From Mesostigma viride (lineage: Eukaryota > Streptophyta > Mesostigmatophyceae > Mesostigmatales > Mesostigmataceae): a stretch of DNA of 64,000 nucleotides. The position numbers and the translations under genes were made by a program. Shown one piece after another: positions 28,362 through 39,216 of this stretch. The stretch spans positions 3,545,237-3,609,236 of the forward strand of contig RPFO01000072.1 in NCBI GenBank assembly GCA_009746045.1, given 5' to 3'. The notes beneath the pieces were generated by a model. The model did not search any database and was not told where the DNA came from. It saw only the letters and a list, made by a program, of their open reading frames with translations. Each line of letters starts with the position of its first letter. Position 1 is the first letter of the stretch.

Positions 28362-29147
28362 ATGCCGGACTCGATGGAGTTCCGCATTCCGAGGGATTCT
28401 GAAATTTTGGGCAGTCCAGCGGACATCGCCGAATCTCCGGCTGGTCCTTCGACGACTCCTGTTCGTGAAGATCGTCCGGTTCTTAATCCGGCGTGGCAGC
28501 GTGTTGTTGACCAGGCGGTAGCGTCCAGTGCGGAGCTACGCGCTCAGCAGCAGGCACTGCTGCAAAACCTACGACTGCCGCCCCCGCCTCCGCAACCTTC
28601 GATTGTTTCGGGGTTTCGCGATTACCTTGATTCCATTCGAGCTTTGCTCGCGGACTTCGAGGTCCATACCCGGGCGGGGTTGCAAGCGCCCAGCGCGGTT
28701 GCCGAGGTCTCTGAGGAGATCGACAACGCGGTTTCATCGCTTACAGGTTACCAGCGCAATCTCGCTAACTGGCTGTCGGTTCGTTCGGGCGTCATTCCGA
28801 CGATTACGACCAACCTGTTTCAAGACCTTGCGATTCTGCAGTTGCTGTCGCGAGGCTTCCGGACGCGTGAGCGGCAATTGCTGCTCAATCTTGTCGCGTT
28901 CTTGTCTGCATTGCGAGAGTGGGCGCCGGACGGGTGGGATTTTCTAACGATTCTTACCAACCCGCTCCGCATCGTCACCCGCCGCCGTCGTCGCCGCATT
29001 GATCCGGTGACGGGACGTCGGTTGGACCCCATCGTCATCGAAACTCCGGTGACGATTGAGGTTGGGCAAGGCCAGGAGGCGCCTGCGCCTGTCGCCAACG
29101 ATCCAATTTACGACTACGACTACTGCGATTTTCGTGGTCTCGACTGA
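28362..29147 (+). CDS. Unknown ORF between the left LTR and gag
   Basis: The frame codes for 262 residues from ATG 28362 (an open frame extends back into the LTR). It has a Pro/Ala/Gln-rich first third, a polyproline PPPPPQP, a long helical middle (FRDYLDSIRALLADFEVHTRAG, LSRGFRTRERQLLLNLVAFLSAL) and an Arg cluster (TRRRRRRIDPVTGRR). It is GC-rich, like the PAT genes and unlike the copia gag that follows. No family is recognised. It may be the element's own first gag-like ORF or a captured host sequence; its intact frame beside a broken gag is notable. Confidence 0.5.
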   Translation: MPDSMEFRIPRDSEILGSPADIAESPAGPSTTPVREDRPVLNPAWQRVVDQAVASSAELRAQQQALLQNLRLPPPPPQPSIVSGFRDYLDSIRALLADFEVHTRAGLQAPSAVAEVSEEIDNAVSSLTGYQRNLANWLSVRSGVIPTITTNLFQDLAILQLLSRGFRTRERQLLLNLVAFLSALREWAPDGWDFLTILTNPLRIVTRRRRRRIDPVTGRRLDPIVIETPVTIEVGQGQEAPAPVANDPIYDYDYCDFRGLD

Positions 29148-29269
29148 ATTCGGCATGGTGGCGCGGTCGGCACCGGGGCAGGCGGCTTTTTGACAGATTG
29201 TACATATCTACCTGTCTTTTGTTTTCCAGCTGCTTAGCTCAGGGCCATACACAGCTAGTGTAGTTTACC

Positions 29270-30376
29270 ATGGCTGAGGGACGCCGTAGCAAGGGCCTAG
29301 CCAGTGGGAATAATAATGGGGGTGCTGGTAGCGGGACCGCTCACGTAGATGACGTGGGGGTCACCGGAGAAATCACTAATATCCCTTTGAATAATAAACT
29401 ACACATGCTGTTTCTGGATATGATCTCACCACCCAGGGTCTGCTTATTGTTAATCAGCTGCAACCTGTCACTTCAGACTCAAAGCCAAAGCAGGCAGAGG
29501 AGTTTGTGGAAGGACTAGAGGGGTTTCCAAGTTTGTACGGTGGTACAAACTATTATCAGATCTGGATAGGCAGCCAGACTTTTGGCAAGTGCACAGATCA
29601 GATTAAAGACCTCACTAGAGAGTGCAAGAAGGCCAACAAGGCCTGGGCAGTCTACGTGGCAGAGCTGAGGGAGCTGCTAGAGGATCAGAGGAAGAAAGTG
29701 GGGATCCATTGGCAGGATAAATACCAGGGTGGGAGGTGAAGGGAGACCTGATCCAGAACTTCCTTAACTATTGTAAATGGTTGAGGAGGGCAGGGCTCAC
29801 GGCTTCAATGTCGCTGACAGCATAGCCCTGACAAACTGGCTCAAGGTTTCTGGGCTGGACAAGGCAACACGTGGCTCTTTAAAGGTCATGTGTGCCCCAC
29901 ACTCTACCCTCAAGGCCTACAAGGTCATAATCAAACAAGCACTCGAGGCAGAGGAGCTGTTTGAGGGTGGAATGCCAGCTGTGAAGGCTACCCACGCAGG
30001 TGGGCGTGCCCAGGGGGGCTCCAAGACGTCTGAGGCTGACAGAAGCCAAGGAGGACGTGGGGGCAACCACAACAAGCGGAAGGCCAACCATTCACCCGAC
30101 CCTGACGGGCAATCACATGCCAAGTCGGTGTTCAGGAGGGTGGGTGGTAAGCCCAGGCAGGGTAACGCGCCTGACAACGGGGGAGGAGGCCAGGGCAAGT
30201 CAAAGATCCAGTGCTACCTGTGCAAGGGGTGGGGGCACATCAAGAAGGAGTGTCCCAGCTTCAAGAAGACCCAGGGCCAGGGCAGCAACAAGAAAAACAA
30301 CAACAAGAACAACAACAAGTCCCAGGCAGGCCAGCCTTCAAAGGGCAGTCAGCAAGAAGACAACAAGGAGCAGTGA
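29270..30376 (+). pseudogene. Copia-like gag (frame broken about three times)
   Basis: The start is ATG 29270 (MAEGRRSKGLASG). Continuity shifts near 29420, 29738 and again before 29777, after which one frame runs to 30376. The body is a helical gag core (QIWIGSQTFGKCTDQIKDL, WAVYVAELRELLEDQRKK, LTNWLKVSGLDKATRGSL), and the end carries one CCHC zinc knuckle (CYLCKGWGHIKKEC) followed by an Asn/Lys-rich tail. This is the nucleocapsid protein that coats the element RNA. A pyrimidine tract with AG (tcttttgttttccag, 29216-29230) lies just upstream and could be a splice acceptor. Confidence 0.75.
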
Positions 30377-30517
30377 CTGTCTGAGGCAACCCCTACACAC
30401 CTTAATTCACCCAAGGGGGAGGCCAGGTGCTCCAATGCAGATTTTATATCTGGGCAACAAGAGGGTGATCTCCAGGTTCATGGTGGCCCCAGGTCACCTG
30501 GAGAGGTACAGGTTCCT

Positions 30518-33500
30518 ATGAAGACGTCCTTGACAGCTGGTGCAGCTGTAAGAATGTCTGACCCCATGCATCCTTGTGCTGGGCACGAGGGTGGACCTCT
30601 CATTTTGAGAGAAACCAATGTACAACCACAGAGGGGTGTGAAGGCCTCTGGTGGTATGCATGTGGTCCCTGCTGGCGGTCCAGGTGTTGGGCATGAGCAG
30701 GGTGACTCAGACTCTGAGTCAGAACAGGATGGAAGACAGCATGGTGATGCTGGACAACCTGACAGCACAGTCCTGACTGTGCCAGGGACTGCTTCCTCTG
30801 TGTACCAGGAGTTGGGTGCCCGAATCCACAACATGTTTGGGCATGCCACTTCTCTGTCAAACAACTTTGCCTTCCGTATGGGCAGGGCACCCCTTCTTAA
30901 GGCGTGTCAGCAAGCTGCCTCACGGTGTAAGTGCCAGTTGTCCTCCAACAAGCCCAGGAAATCACATGCCAAAGCTATACCTCAGAGCATTGGTGATCTG
31001 CAGTGTGATATCCAACACATCAGGGGCATGCAACTGTTGGTGTGCGTGGACAGGTACACAAAATACAAGGTGCTGGAGCATTTACCTTCTATGAAGAACA
31101 GGTACTTGCTGGCTGCCCTGCAGAATGTAAGAGCCAAGTTTCCTACCACAAGGATCCAGGTGGACATGCAGTTTCAGCATCTCAAGGGTGATCCCACCCT
31201 TCCTGAGTTGCTGGTTACACCTAGGGAGGCTCATGGGCAGCAGGGTGCTATAGAGAGGGCAATCCAGGAGGTCAAGAAATTGATTATCTCTGAAGACTGG
31301 GTACCCTTATCTGCACCTGCACTTGTCAGGAGTGCATGGCTGAGGAACGTGGAGCAGCAGCTGAACAGCAGGGTTAACTTCTACTATGATGGAGTTGCTG
31401 TCAGCCCAATGGGTCTATATCATGGCCTGTGCCCACCACATGTGCTGGAGGGCTGGAAACATGCTGCACATGTCACCTTTGCCAAGCTGAGGGAGAAGGA
31501 CCGGGGTTGGAAGATGCTGGAGCCACAAGTGGGTCAGAAGGTCCTAGCTTGGAAGGAACCTAGCCTTTATGGCAAACGTGGTAGCTGGAGTCCTGGGGTG
31601 GTTACCCAGGTTGATGAAGCTAGCCACGCATGCTTGGTCAGCATGGAGGACGAACCAAAGCATGTGCACCGGCTGAGTTGGTCATATGTCAAGCCTAACC
31701 TGATGAATGAGGGCAGTCAGGCACAAGGCTCACAGGACCTGCAGGATTTTCAGGTCCCAAGTGACATCACTGATGCAACGACCACATCTGTTGCAGGGGA
31801 ATCTGTCAGCCCTGGCCAGGTTGCAGAGGTACCTGTTGAACAGGCTGCAAGGTCAACAGCTGGGGAGTCAACTGTCAAGCCCAAGGCTCTAACCAAGCCC
31901 AGGGGGACAAGTTTGGCTGGATTAATTGGGGCTCTGCAAAGGGCCAAGAAGCAGCCCAAGGTAGCCAAGCTCAGGTGGCATGGCAATCTGGGGCTGGACA
32001 CTGCCTTAGAGGTAGACACTAATTCTCAGGTTTCCATCATTGGGACCAGAGCTGCAGCAGGGTACAGCATGACTGAACCCAGCTATCAGTTTGTGTCTGA
32101 CTTCAGTGGCGGGGTACACGTGAAGGTACTGGGTGAGGTATCCATTCCTATCCTTGGACAGGACACTGCTTTTTGTGTCTTGGAGGGCTATCAGGGACCT
32201 GCTCTTCTGGGGCAGAATTTCCTATGCCAGGATGGGGTAGTGATCACGTCCTCTCTCCTGACTAAGGAAGGGGCTGGTCAGGTCCCACTGATTAATTTCA
32301 GGACCACTCACCTATCACGTGCAGTAACCAGGACGGTTAAGCGTGTGCAAGTGTGCCAGGGGCAGGAGCCCTTGGTTGATGACCTCATATTGCCAGCTGC
32401 TAGTCATCCAAGCAGTTTGGGCATTGGTCCTCACTCACTTGCTGGACACAGCCCTATAAACTACCAAGGCCTGGTGAAGCTCATGTCCTCTCCCATTATG
32501 TGTCCCCAGGTCACACTGGGTCTGATTAAATCTGGGGAGGACTGGATCTCCAAGAAATGCGTGGAACCTGTCAATGACCTGCCTCCTGCACGACGTCTAC
32601 TCAAGCTCAAGTTTGTCATCAAGATGAAGGAGGTGGACGGGGTCAAGGTACCACACGTCAGGCCAGTACTGAATGAGTTCAAGGGTACTGGTGAGTGCAC
32701 CGCTGAGGAGTTGTATACCCCTGGCATGCTGCATGACACTTGGAGGCTGCTGCTGTGTGTATTTCTAGGCCTTCTCAACAAGGGCTTGGACTATGGCTCA
32801 GTGGTGGTAGACTTCAAGAGGGCATTTCTGGAGGGGGATGCAGATGTGGCACAGGAAAAGTGGGAGGGCAAGACGCCTTTCTATGTCAGGGTGCCTGCTG
32901 TATGGAAAAGGGACATTCACACTGAGTTCCTTAAAATCCTCAAGGGCCTGGAGGGCCTGAGGTCAAGTCCAATAATCTGGAGGGAGACTCTCAACCGTTT
33001 CCTGAAGGAGCATTGCAACTTGAAGGTTTCTCCTGTAGACCCCTGTCTGTTTCTGGGGCAATGGGAAGGCCTACCAGTGTATGCTTCGCTGCACGGGGAT
33101 GACCTACATCTGATAGCTCCCACGTCGTGGCTTAAGGAGCTGATCTCCATCATTAAGTCCAAGTTTCCTCTGGGTAGGGAGCAATGGCAGGTGGAGAATG
33201 AGCCTCTCCTGTTTGTGGGCATGGAGGCCACACTGGTGAAGAAGGGGGGGAGTGGCGTATGCTGCTGGTGGGGGGCAACGATTATCAAGAGACCCTCATT
33301 AGCAAGCTTCCTCCAGTCATCACACAGGCACTGTGTCCCATGGTGAGGGGCATGGTTGCTTGGGTGGCAGGCATTTCCAGGCCAGACCTTATGGTCATAG
33401 CCAGGTTGCCTGATGACATGCTGACAGAGCTAGGGTCTGCCAAGGTGGCTGATCAGGTCAGGGCTTCGTCTGGCATTCTGTTGTCTGCAGTGGATTTATC

Positions 33501-34002
33501 ACAACCCATTTGCATGGAGCTGTATGTGGATAGCTCAATGGACAGCAGGCAGGTCTCCAAGGTCAGGGGCAGGGCTGCAGGGCTCTTTGTGCTCAGACAG
33601 GAAGGCCTGGGGAGTTTGGTGAGCTGGTTCAGTCGCCTGCACAAACGGGTGGCTGTCAGTAGTGATGTGGCAGAATGCAGGGCTATTTGTGAAGGCATTC
33701 ACACAAGCCTTTATCTGAAGGAGTTGCTTCATCAGATGACTTCTAACACTCCTTGGCCACTTCAGGTTACCACTCTTCTAAAAACAGACTCCATGGGGAT
33801 GGTGCAGTTTGTGCACAGGCAGATGGCCAGAAGTAGGGACTTGGATTATCTCCTTCTTAAGGAATTGTCCTCCTTGGCCAATATTGAGCATATCCCTGGG
33901 GTTGACAATCCTGCTGATGCTTTGACCAAGCTAGTGCAGAAGGCAGCAGTGCAATACAAGGTTCTTCAGTCTCTGATGGACCCATCTCAGCAAGCTGTCT
34001 AA
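30518..34002 (+). CDS. Copia-like polyprotein: integrase, protease, RT and RNase H (one frame break)
   Basis: Two frames (30518-33346 and 33259-34002) form one polyprotein of about 1150 residues. In order: an H-x-H/C-x-C zinc-binding-like piece, then an integrase core (CDIQHIRGMQLLVCVDRYTKY, TRIQVDMQFQ, GAIERAIQEVKKLI with D, D, E), a retropepsin-like protease (LEVDTNSQVSIIG ... PALLGQNFL), an RT (VRPVLNEFKG, VVVDFKRAFLEGD, CLFLG, and YASLHGDDLHLI as catalytic site) and a copia-type RNase H (LYVDSSMDSRQ, ECRAICEG, IEHIPGVDNPADALTK). Protease placed after integrase is unlike the standard gag-PR-INT-RT-RH order, and HGDD replaces the usual YVDD. The break lies near 33245-33290, close to a G run. 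Confidence 0.85.
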
Positions 34003-34953
34003 GCTGGTGCCTGGTTATAGGGCATTGGAGAGCAGATTGTGTGGTAGTGTCAGCATTGTGACTGGCATAATACCTGTATTTTAGTCTGTACTAAGGCTCA
34101 TGGACCATGGTACACTCACTCTGATTTTAATCAGGATACAGCCAGGTTTTGGCTGGGGTTCATGCTGTTGACTACACAAGGTTGACAGGTCCATTACAGA
34201 CCATGTATTCTATTTAAAAAGAAATGTATATTTGTACATACCTCTCACAATGGTCTGGGAACCTTTATTCTGGGGTTTATAGGGCGGGGTTCGATTCCCT
34301 GGTATTATGTTTCTACAAGCTGGCCTGCTCAGGTGTTTTACCTGTTCAGACTTCCCTAGTTCCCCAGGGCAGGATTTAATTGTTGCCTATGTGTTTCATT
34401 TTGTCATTTGTTTGCTGTGGCAATTTATCATCTGACAAGTAGACGGGCGCCATAAGACGGGCGCCAATACTAACCTGTTGAGAGTATGACGGGGAAACTA
34501 TTGTAATACGTCTTACTTTGTCAAGTGGTATTTCAATTGTCATGGATTTATTGTGCTTATATTAGATATGTACTGGGTTTTATGGGATTAGTATCTGGGA
34601 TTAATGTAACTCACCGCCAGAAGGTCATTGTACTGGAGGCTCTACCGAGGTGATGGGATTAATTCCTGGAGAAGACCTCATAGAATTAACCTGTATGTAT
34701 TTAATTTTGTGTGTTTCTAATATCTGGTGGTACTCTGTAATGCCACTTCCATAGGTTTTTATCCATTTCTCATGAAATGGTTTTCCCTGTGGCAGATCTG
34801 TTTCTTTTCCAGTTCCTTAAAAGAAAGGGCTGGGGGAATGGCATTGGCCATTAAAGACATCTGTTCAAGCTTCAAGCTGGAGTGAAGGACATTTCAAGCT
34901 ACTTCAAGGGTCCCTGGCAGGGGATGTGATCCCTAAAGAAAAGAAGGGATTGG
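34003..34953 (+). other. Non-coding 3' part of the LTR element
   Basis: About 950 bases between the RNase H stop and the right LTR show no supported gene; all frames are closed by frequent stops. The stretch is T-rich with scattered repeats of short words and ends in the purine-rich tract before the LTR. It holds no tRNA-like or CRISPR-like structure that I can see. Confidence 0.6.
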
Positions 34954-35569
34954 AGTTAACGTAAAGGATTTACGTTAGATGGATAGAGATTGTTACGCTC
35001 TTTCCAACGGCACCTTGAACGCCTCATTTGGTTAAGGAACGTAAAAGTTATGACGTTTCCTAGGCTGTGCCGACAGTACCCGGCGCGCCACTGTGGGCGC
35101 GTACGGACACAGGATGTACAAGTGTCACTTTGATAGTCCGCAGGACGTTGACAGGACTTGTACAGGACTTGATGGTCAATTGATAGGTAGGCGCACTGTA
35201 GCGCGCCAGGACCTATGAGACAATTGATGCTGACTAGTGTACGGATAGGTCCACAGGACTAGCCGTATGGACAATTGATAGATCTGCGCGCCAAAGGCGT
35301 GCCAGAGTCTGTGTAATCAATTGATTGACAGTTCAGCTGTGACAGTGCAGCTGAATACTTGGACGCGTCCCTAGCAAGCTATATGTGTGACTTGGTCGCA
35401 CCGGGACGCTAGCTCTTGTGTGCACGCTCTCTTGGCATAACGACCCTGTCGTCTGTGCTACGTGCAGTCTCGGACCTGACGTGACTTACGTCTGTGTTTG
35501 CTCATTATAATAAAGGCAACTTTCCTGCAAGAGCCATGGATTCCCTCGGTGGTAAACTCTCATTCAACT
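34954..35569 (+). repeat. Right LTR
   Basis: This is the second copy of the 616-base repeat, from AGTTAACG to TTCAACT, preceded by a purine-rich tract at about 34933-34953. It abuts the RT-RNase H part of the PAT ORF2 at 35570. Confidence 0.9.
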
Positions 35570-38022
35570 GGGGGGGCACGAGGGGGTGCCAACGTGCGCC
35601 AGCCAGCCAAAACACTTCGTGCCAAGGCCCAATCCCGCACCTCCCGGGGGAAGTACAAATTCAGGCCCATAAGCGCATTGACACACAACTGGCGGCTGTA
35701 ACACCGTGAGTGCGCCCAAGCGACATACTCGCAATAGTATTCCTCTATCGTCAAGCCGCGCAACAAGCTGCCAACCCGACCCCGCCGGCTCGCCCACCAT
35801 GCGAAAAAGGACCTAAGACCCCGATGGTAAACCATCAAAGTAGCCGGCTTCACCTTGCCCTCAAGAAGGGTCAAGTAGCTAGCGCCAAGCCGAGGCCCGG
35901 GATTGGGATGAACACCCTCGCGAGTCAAATCGCGGACCCACCCGGCCACCGAGGCAGCCATGGAAAGCCCCCGCGAAGGCCCATCCGCAGGCTGAAGCTC
36001 ACTTGGCGTCCAGACCCATTGTGAGCGGCTGCCGGTGACCAACGTAAGAGCGCACAACCGGCGGCATTGCTTGTTTAACCGGTAAGAAGAGGAACGCCCT
36101 TTAGCCAAGCAGCCCAAAGCGGCAGTGGAGTCCACTAACCTCACCACCCGCTTACCCCATGTTCCGAGGTTCCGGGCCGAGCGCTCCACCCCCTTCACAG
36201 CGGCCCGCACTTCCTTCTCGTTGATGTGCATGGTCGAATCGTGCCAGCGACTCTTGATCCCGACGCGCCATCGCCCGTGGATGATGGCTTTTTCCGCGGC
36301 CTTGGTCAAGGGTCTAGGCCCGGCATACATGGCCTCACCTGGGGTGAGGAGGGTTGGGTAACCCCGCACCTCCCGGGCCCGAGCTAATTCCGTCACCTCA
36401 GCTGGGGCCATCTCAGCGTAGACAACCCCCTGCCCAAAACTAGACGCATCCGAGGCCACCACCACCGGAGCCAGGGCAGCCCCCCGGTCCACACGGAGCA
36501 TGGGGGCCAACGCCATGGCACACTCGAGCTCATCGCGCACACCTTGCCACAAAGGTCGCGTTCGCTGGCCCCACCCCTTGAGGTTGATGAACTTAAAACT
36601 CTGCTGCCATATGGACAAGCAAGTGCGGCTGAGCATCTGCAGCCACACCCACCGGCCCACGACGGCCGCCAGCGCCTCAGCGGTAGCGCGTCCCCTCTCG
36701 AGGAGTACACGAGTGTGCGCAACCACAAGGGTGAGCTGCTTAGCTGTCGGCTCCAACACCCCATCCCGCCGGTGAACAACACCCAGAGCTTCTAGCTCGT
36801 CCTCCCCCTCCGGGCTAGCCATGATCGTCTTGTCCTTGGAGGGCACAAGGTTGTTAGGCGCGTACCCGTCTTCAATAGCACTCGCGATTAAGCGATTCAC
36901 CGCCTCGCACGTGCGCCCATTGCTGACCACCAGGTCATCAATAGTGATGGATACCATAGGGGCAGGGGGGTCCTCAAGGTCGATTTGCATCTCCCTCGTG
37001 CTCTCCTCCTTGTACTCGATGGCTAGGGCGGTTGGGTTACCCCATGCATTCCGAAGCACGGTCAGCTCCCCTACACTTGTGAGGCGGTTCACCTGCCGTC
37101 TAGGATCCAAAGCGCCCGTGGCATAGAGGACCATCTCATGGATGGCTTCCCCTAGCGCTACAGCGTGGGAGTGCCCCATGGCCAGCACTTTCAGCACTGG
37201 CCACACCCTCCTCCGCCGCCCCGGCAGCCCGACATCGGTGGACCACACATCAGGTAGCCCTTGATAATCCCACCACCACTCCGGCACTTGGATGGTATAG
37301 TAATACGAGACCAGATCGCTCTTGGCCGTGTAGCACCGACCCTTGATATAGACCTCCGAGTATATGCCCAGGTGGGGTAACACCGTCTTAGGGGGGTCCA
37401 CCCACAGTGCGTTCCCCAACTTCTTATTCACAATGAGCCTTAACTCCCCCACTCCTTTGGCCACCCCAAAACATCCGTCTACCCACTTTGGCCGCGTCTC
37501 TCGGAACTCCACCATCCCCACGTCCGCTGCCCTCCCCATCAACTTGCCCCACTCCGCCATGGTGCACCCTCGGCTGGGGGCAGGTACATTCCAATACCTC
37601 GCACTGGCAGCCACCTCCGGCTTGATGCAGTTGGCTTCGCTCGCGTACACCTCTCGCCAACTAGGTCGTAGCGCCAGCAAATCCAGCAGCTTCGCCTTTC
37701 CTGCCACCTCGCGCTTCGGCAGACTCACCCGCTCCGCCACAAGTTGTTCATACTTATTACATTTCCCATAGATTAGATCACTTCCTTCTGCGGGGCCTGT
37801 CGCAACGCCGGTTACGCGGCGACTGTACCACTCGCAGTGCTTCTTGACCCTTTTCAGGGCCTCCGCCGTTCCTCTGGAGCACGCGCCTCCAGATTTAGGC
37901 GGAGGGTCTGCCCCCCGTGCCATAGCCAATTCAACCACGTAATCACCTTGTGTTGTAGAGTGAAGGTCCGGCGGCGGCGAGTTGCACGCTGGCGTCTGCG
38001 TGCTGACCTCACTCTCCCCCAC
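35570..38022 (-). pseudogene. PAT element 2 ORF2, RT and RNase H part (separated)
   Basis: The frame starts at 38022 and runs about 815 residues to the LTR border. It has an RT with GELRLIVNKKLGNALWVDPP, SDLVSYYYTIQVPEW, AMGHSHAVALGEAIHEMVLY and catalytic VSITIDDLVV, and an RNase H with VVASDASSFGQGVVY, HINEKEVRAAVKGV, VRLVDSTAALGCLAKGRSSSYRLN and ELQPADGPSR. An NPGP motif (GVHPNPGP) follows, then the helical start of the recombinase domain (VYHRGLRSFFAWWASRRG) up to WRTLAPPRAPP. The remainder of the recombinase is at 27107-27718. Only the LTR insertion breaks an otherwise intact ORF. Confidence 0.88.
35893..35918 (-). other. 2A-like NPGP motif in PAT element 2
   Basis: The sequence EGVHPNPGP occurs between RNase H and recombinase in PAT element 2, in the same place as GDVHPNPGP in element 1. 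Conservation between two quite different copies suggests selection. Confidence 0.6.
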
Positions 38023-38086
38023 GTAGTGCTTAGAGGCATTGTAGGAAGAGGCAGTGGGAAGGGGGAGCGGTTTACCCTTTCGGTGT

Positions 38087-39145
38087 TTACTTGGTTTGCT
38101 GGGCCTTGCCCAGCTTCTCCATCATCGTGGCGCTTTGCAGGGCCATCTTCATGGCCGGGTTGCTCACCAAGGAGGCATCTTCCTTGAGAGCAAGGAGGTG
38201 GCCAGCCACCTTCCACCCTCCTGACCCCTGGCTCTCCACTAGGAGCATGGCTGCCACCACCCTCATGAGATACTCTACCCCAGCCAACTCCCCGGCTGCC
38301 GGCCCCAACTCCTTGAAGAGTGTGTCCATGGCCAGGGCGATGTTCATGACCACCTTCCTGCTTTCCTGGTTCCTCCACCCCCCTTGGCGAGTAGCCATGA
38401 TCCAACTCTTTATCCCCCCTCCATTGTCGTTGGCATCCTCGAGCACCTCGGGGAGCACTCTCTCTTGCACCCTCCAATTCACCACTTGTGCTCGAGTGGG
38501 CAGCGTCACCCCTTTGGTCTTTTTCGGCTTCCTGGAAGCCCCATCTGCCCCGGCCAGCGCATCCTTCAATTTCGTCAGGAAATCCTCTTCCTCGGACTCC
38601 TCCTCCTCCTCCTCTTCTTTGCCCGCCTGCCCCTGCTTGCCAATAATAGCCGCCAGCTCCAAGAGCTGCTCCCTCACATCCCCCGCGGCCTTTCCCTTGC
38701 TCGGGGCTGGGCTTCCGACTTTTTTCGTCCCCTTTTTCGCCCCTTTCGTGGGCCGGCGTGGTGGCTGCATCTCCTCTTCGTCCGAGTCCGCCAAGTCCCG
38801 GGCGCTTTGGAGGGCTGCCACTAGCGCTTCGTTTGGGTCCGCTGCTGCCAGAATTTCAGGCCCGTCCACGTGGTCGACCAGCAGTCCAACGACGGACTCC
38901 AGCTGGGCCGCAGACCACCGGCTGACAGTAGTTACCCAGTCGGTCCCGAGGACCGCCTCAAAGGCAGCGCACACTTCAGGCAGGCCCGAGCAAGTGGAGA
39001 GCTCCTGATGGAGCCTTTTCTTCTGCGTCGGCCAGCCTAGTCGGCCCTTTCCCGTCTGTTTAGTAGCTGTCGGCACCTCGGGATTAGCTTTCGGTAATTG
39101 CTTCCCAGCACCTGTCGAACCTGGCTTCCGCCCGGGCTTCGGCAT
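38087..39145 (-). CDS. PAT element 2 gag-like protein
   Basis: The protein has 352 residues, starts at 39145 just inside repeat A1, and is in the gag position. The N-terminus is basic and unstructured (MPKPGRKPGSTGAGKQLPK), followed by a helical domain (VCAAFEAVLGTDWVTTVSRW, LESVVGLLVDHV), an acidic run (EEEEEESEEED), and a C-terminal helical block (WRNQESRKVVMNIALAMDTLF, VEYLMRVVAAMLLVESQGSGGW, KMALQSATMMEKLGKAQQ). The last block resembles the end of the element 1 gag-like protein in pattern. No zinc knuckle is present. The frame is intact. Confidence 0.75.
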   Translation of the reverse strand: MPKPGRKPGSTGAGKQLPKANPEVPTATKQTGKGRLGWPTQKKRLHQELSTCSGLPEVCAAFEAVLGTDWVTTVSRWSAAQLESVVGLLVDHVDGPEILAAADPNEALVAALQSARDLADSDEEEMQPPRRPTKGAKKGTKKVGSPAPSKGKAAGDVREQLLELAAIIGKQGQAGKEEEEEEESEEEDFLTKLKDALAGADGASRKPKKTKGVTLPTRAQVVNWRVQERVLPEVLEDANDNGGGIKSWIMATRQGGWRNQESRKVVMNIALAMDTLFKELGPAAGELAGVEYLMRVVAAMLLVESQGSGGWKVAGHLLALKEDASLVSNPAMKMALQSATMMEKLGKAQQTK

Positions 39146-39216
39146 CCCAGCCGCTTTGCAGAAAGGAATTCTGGGCGTCAGCTACGCTGCCCCTGACCCC
39201 TGTCGCCGCCTTCGTT

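Larger units (their letters stand above)
27719..35569 (+). mobile_element. Ty1/copia-like LTR retrotransposon nested in PAT element 2
   Basis: Two 616-base long terminal repeats (27719-28334 and 34954-35569) enclose an interior with a 262-residue ORF, gag, integrase, protease, RT and RNase H. The LTRs begin AGTT and end AACT, an inverted terminal pair rather than the usual TG...CA. A purine-rich tract (aaagaaaagaagggattgg) precedes the right LTR, as expected for a polypurine tract. The insertion lies in a poly-G/poly-C stretch of the PAT ORF2 (nine Gs before, seven after), so any target duplication is hidden in the run. I noticed only two mismatches between the LTRs, so the insertion is recent, but gag is broken. 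Confidence 0.88.

Noticed and set aside
27719..35569. A CRISPR-like or integron-like array suggested by repeated tcaattgat words in the LTRs
   Set aside because: The words are irregularly spaced, have no spacer structure, and occur identically in both LTRs, so they are part of the LTR.
38091..39008. 305-residue plus-strand ORF in PAT element 2
   Set aside because: Antisense shadow of the gag-like protein, rich in Ser and Pro from reversed Glu/Gly codons.
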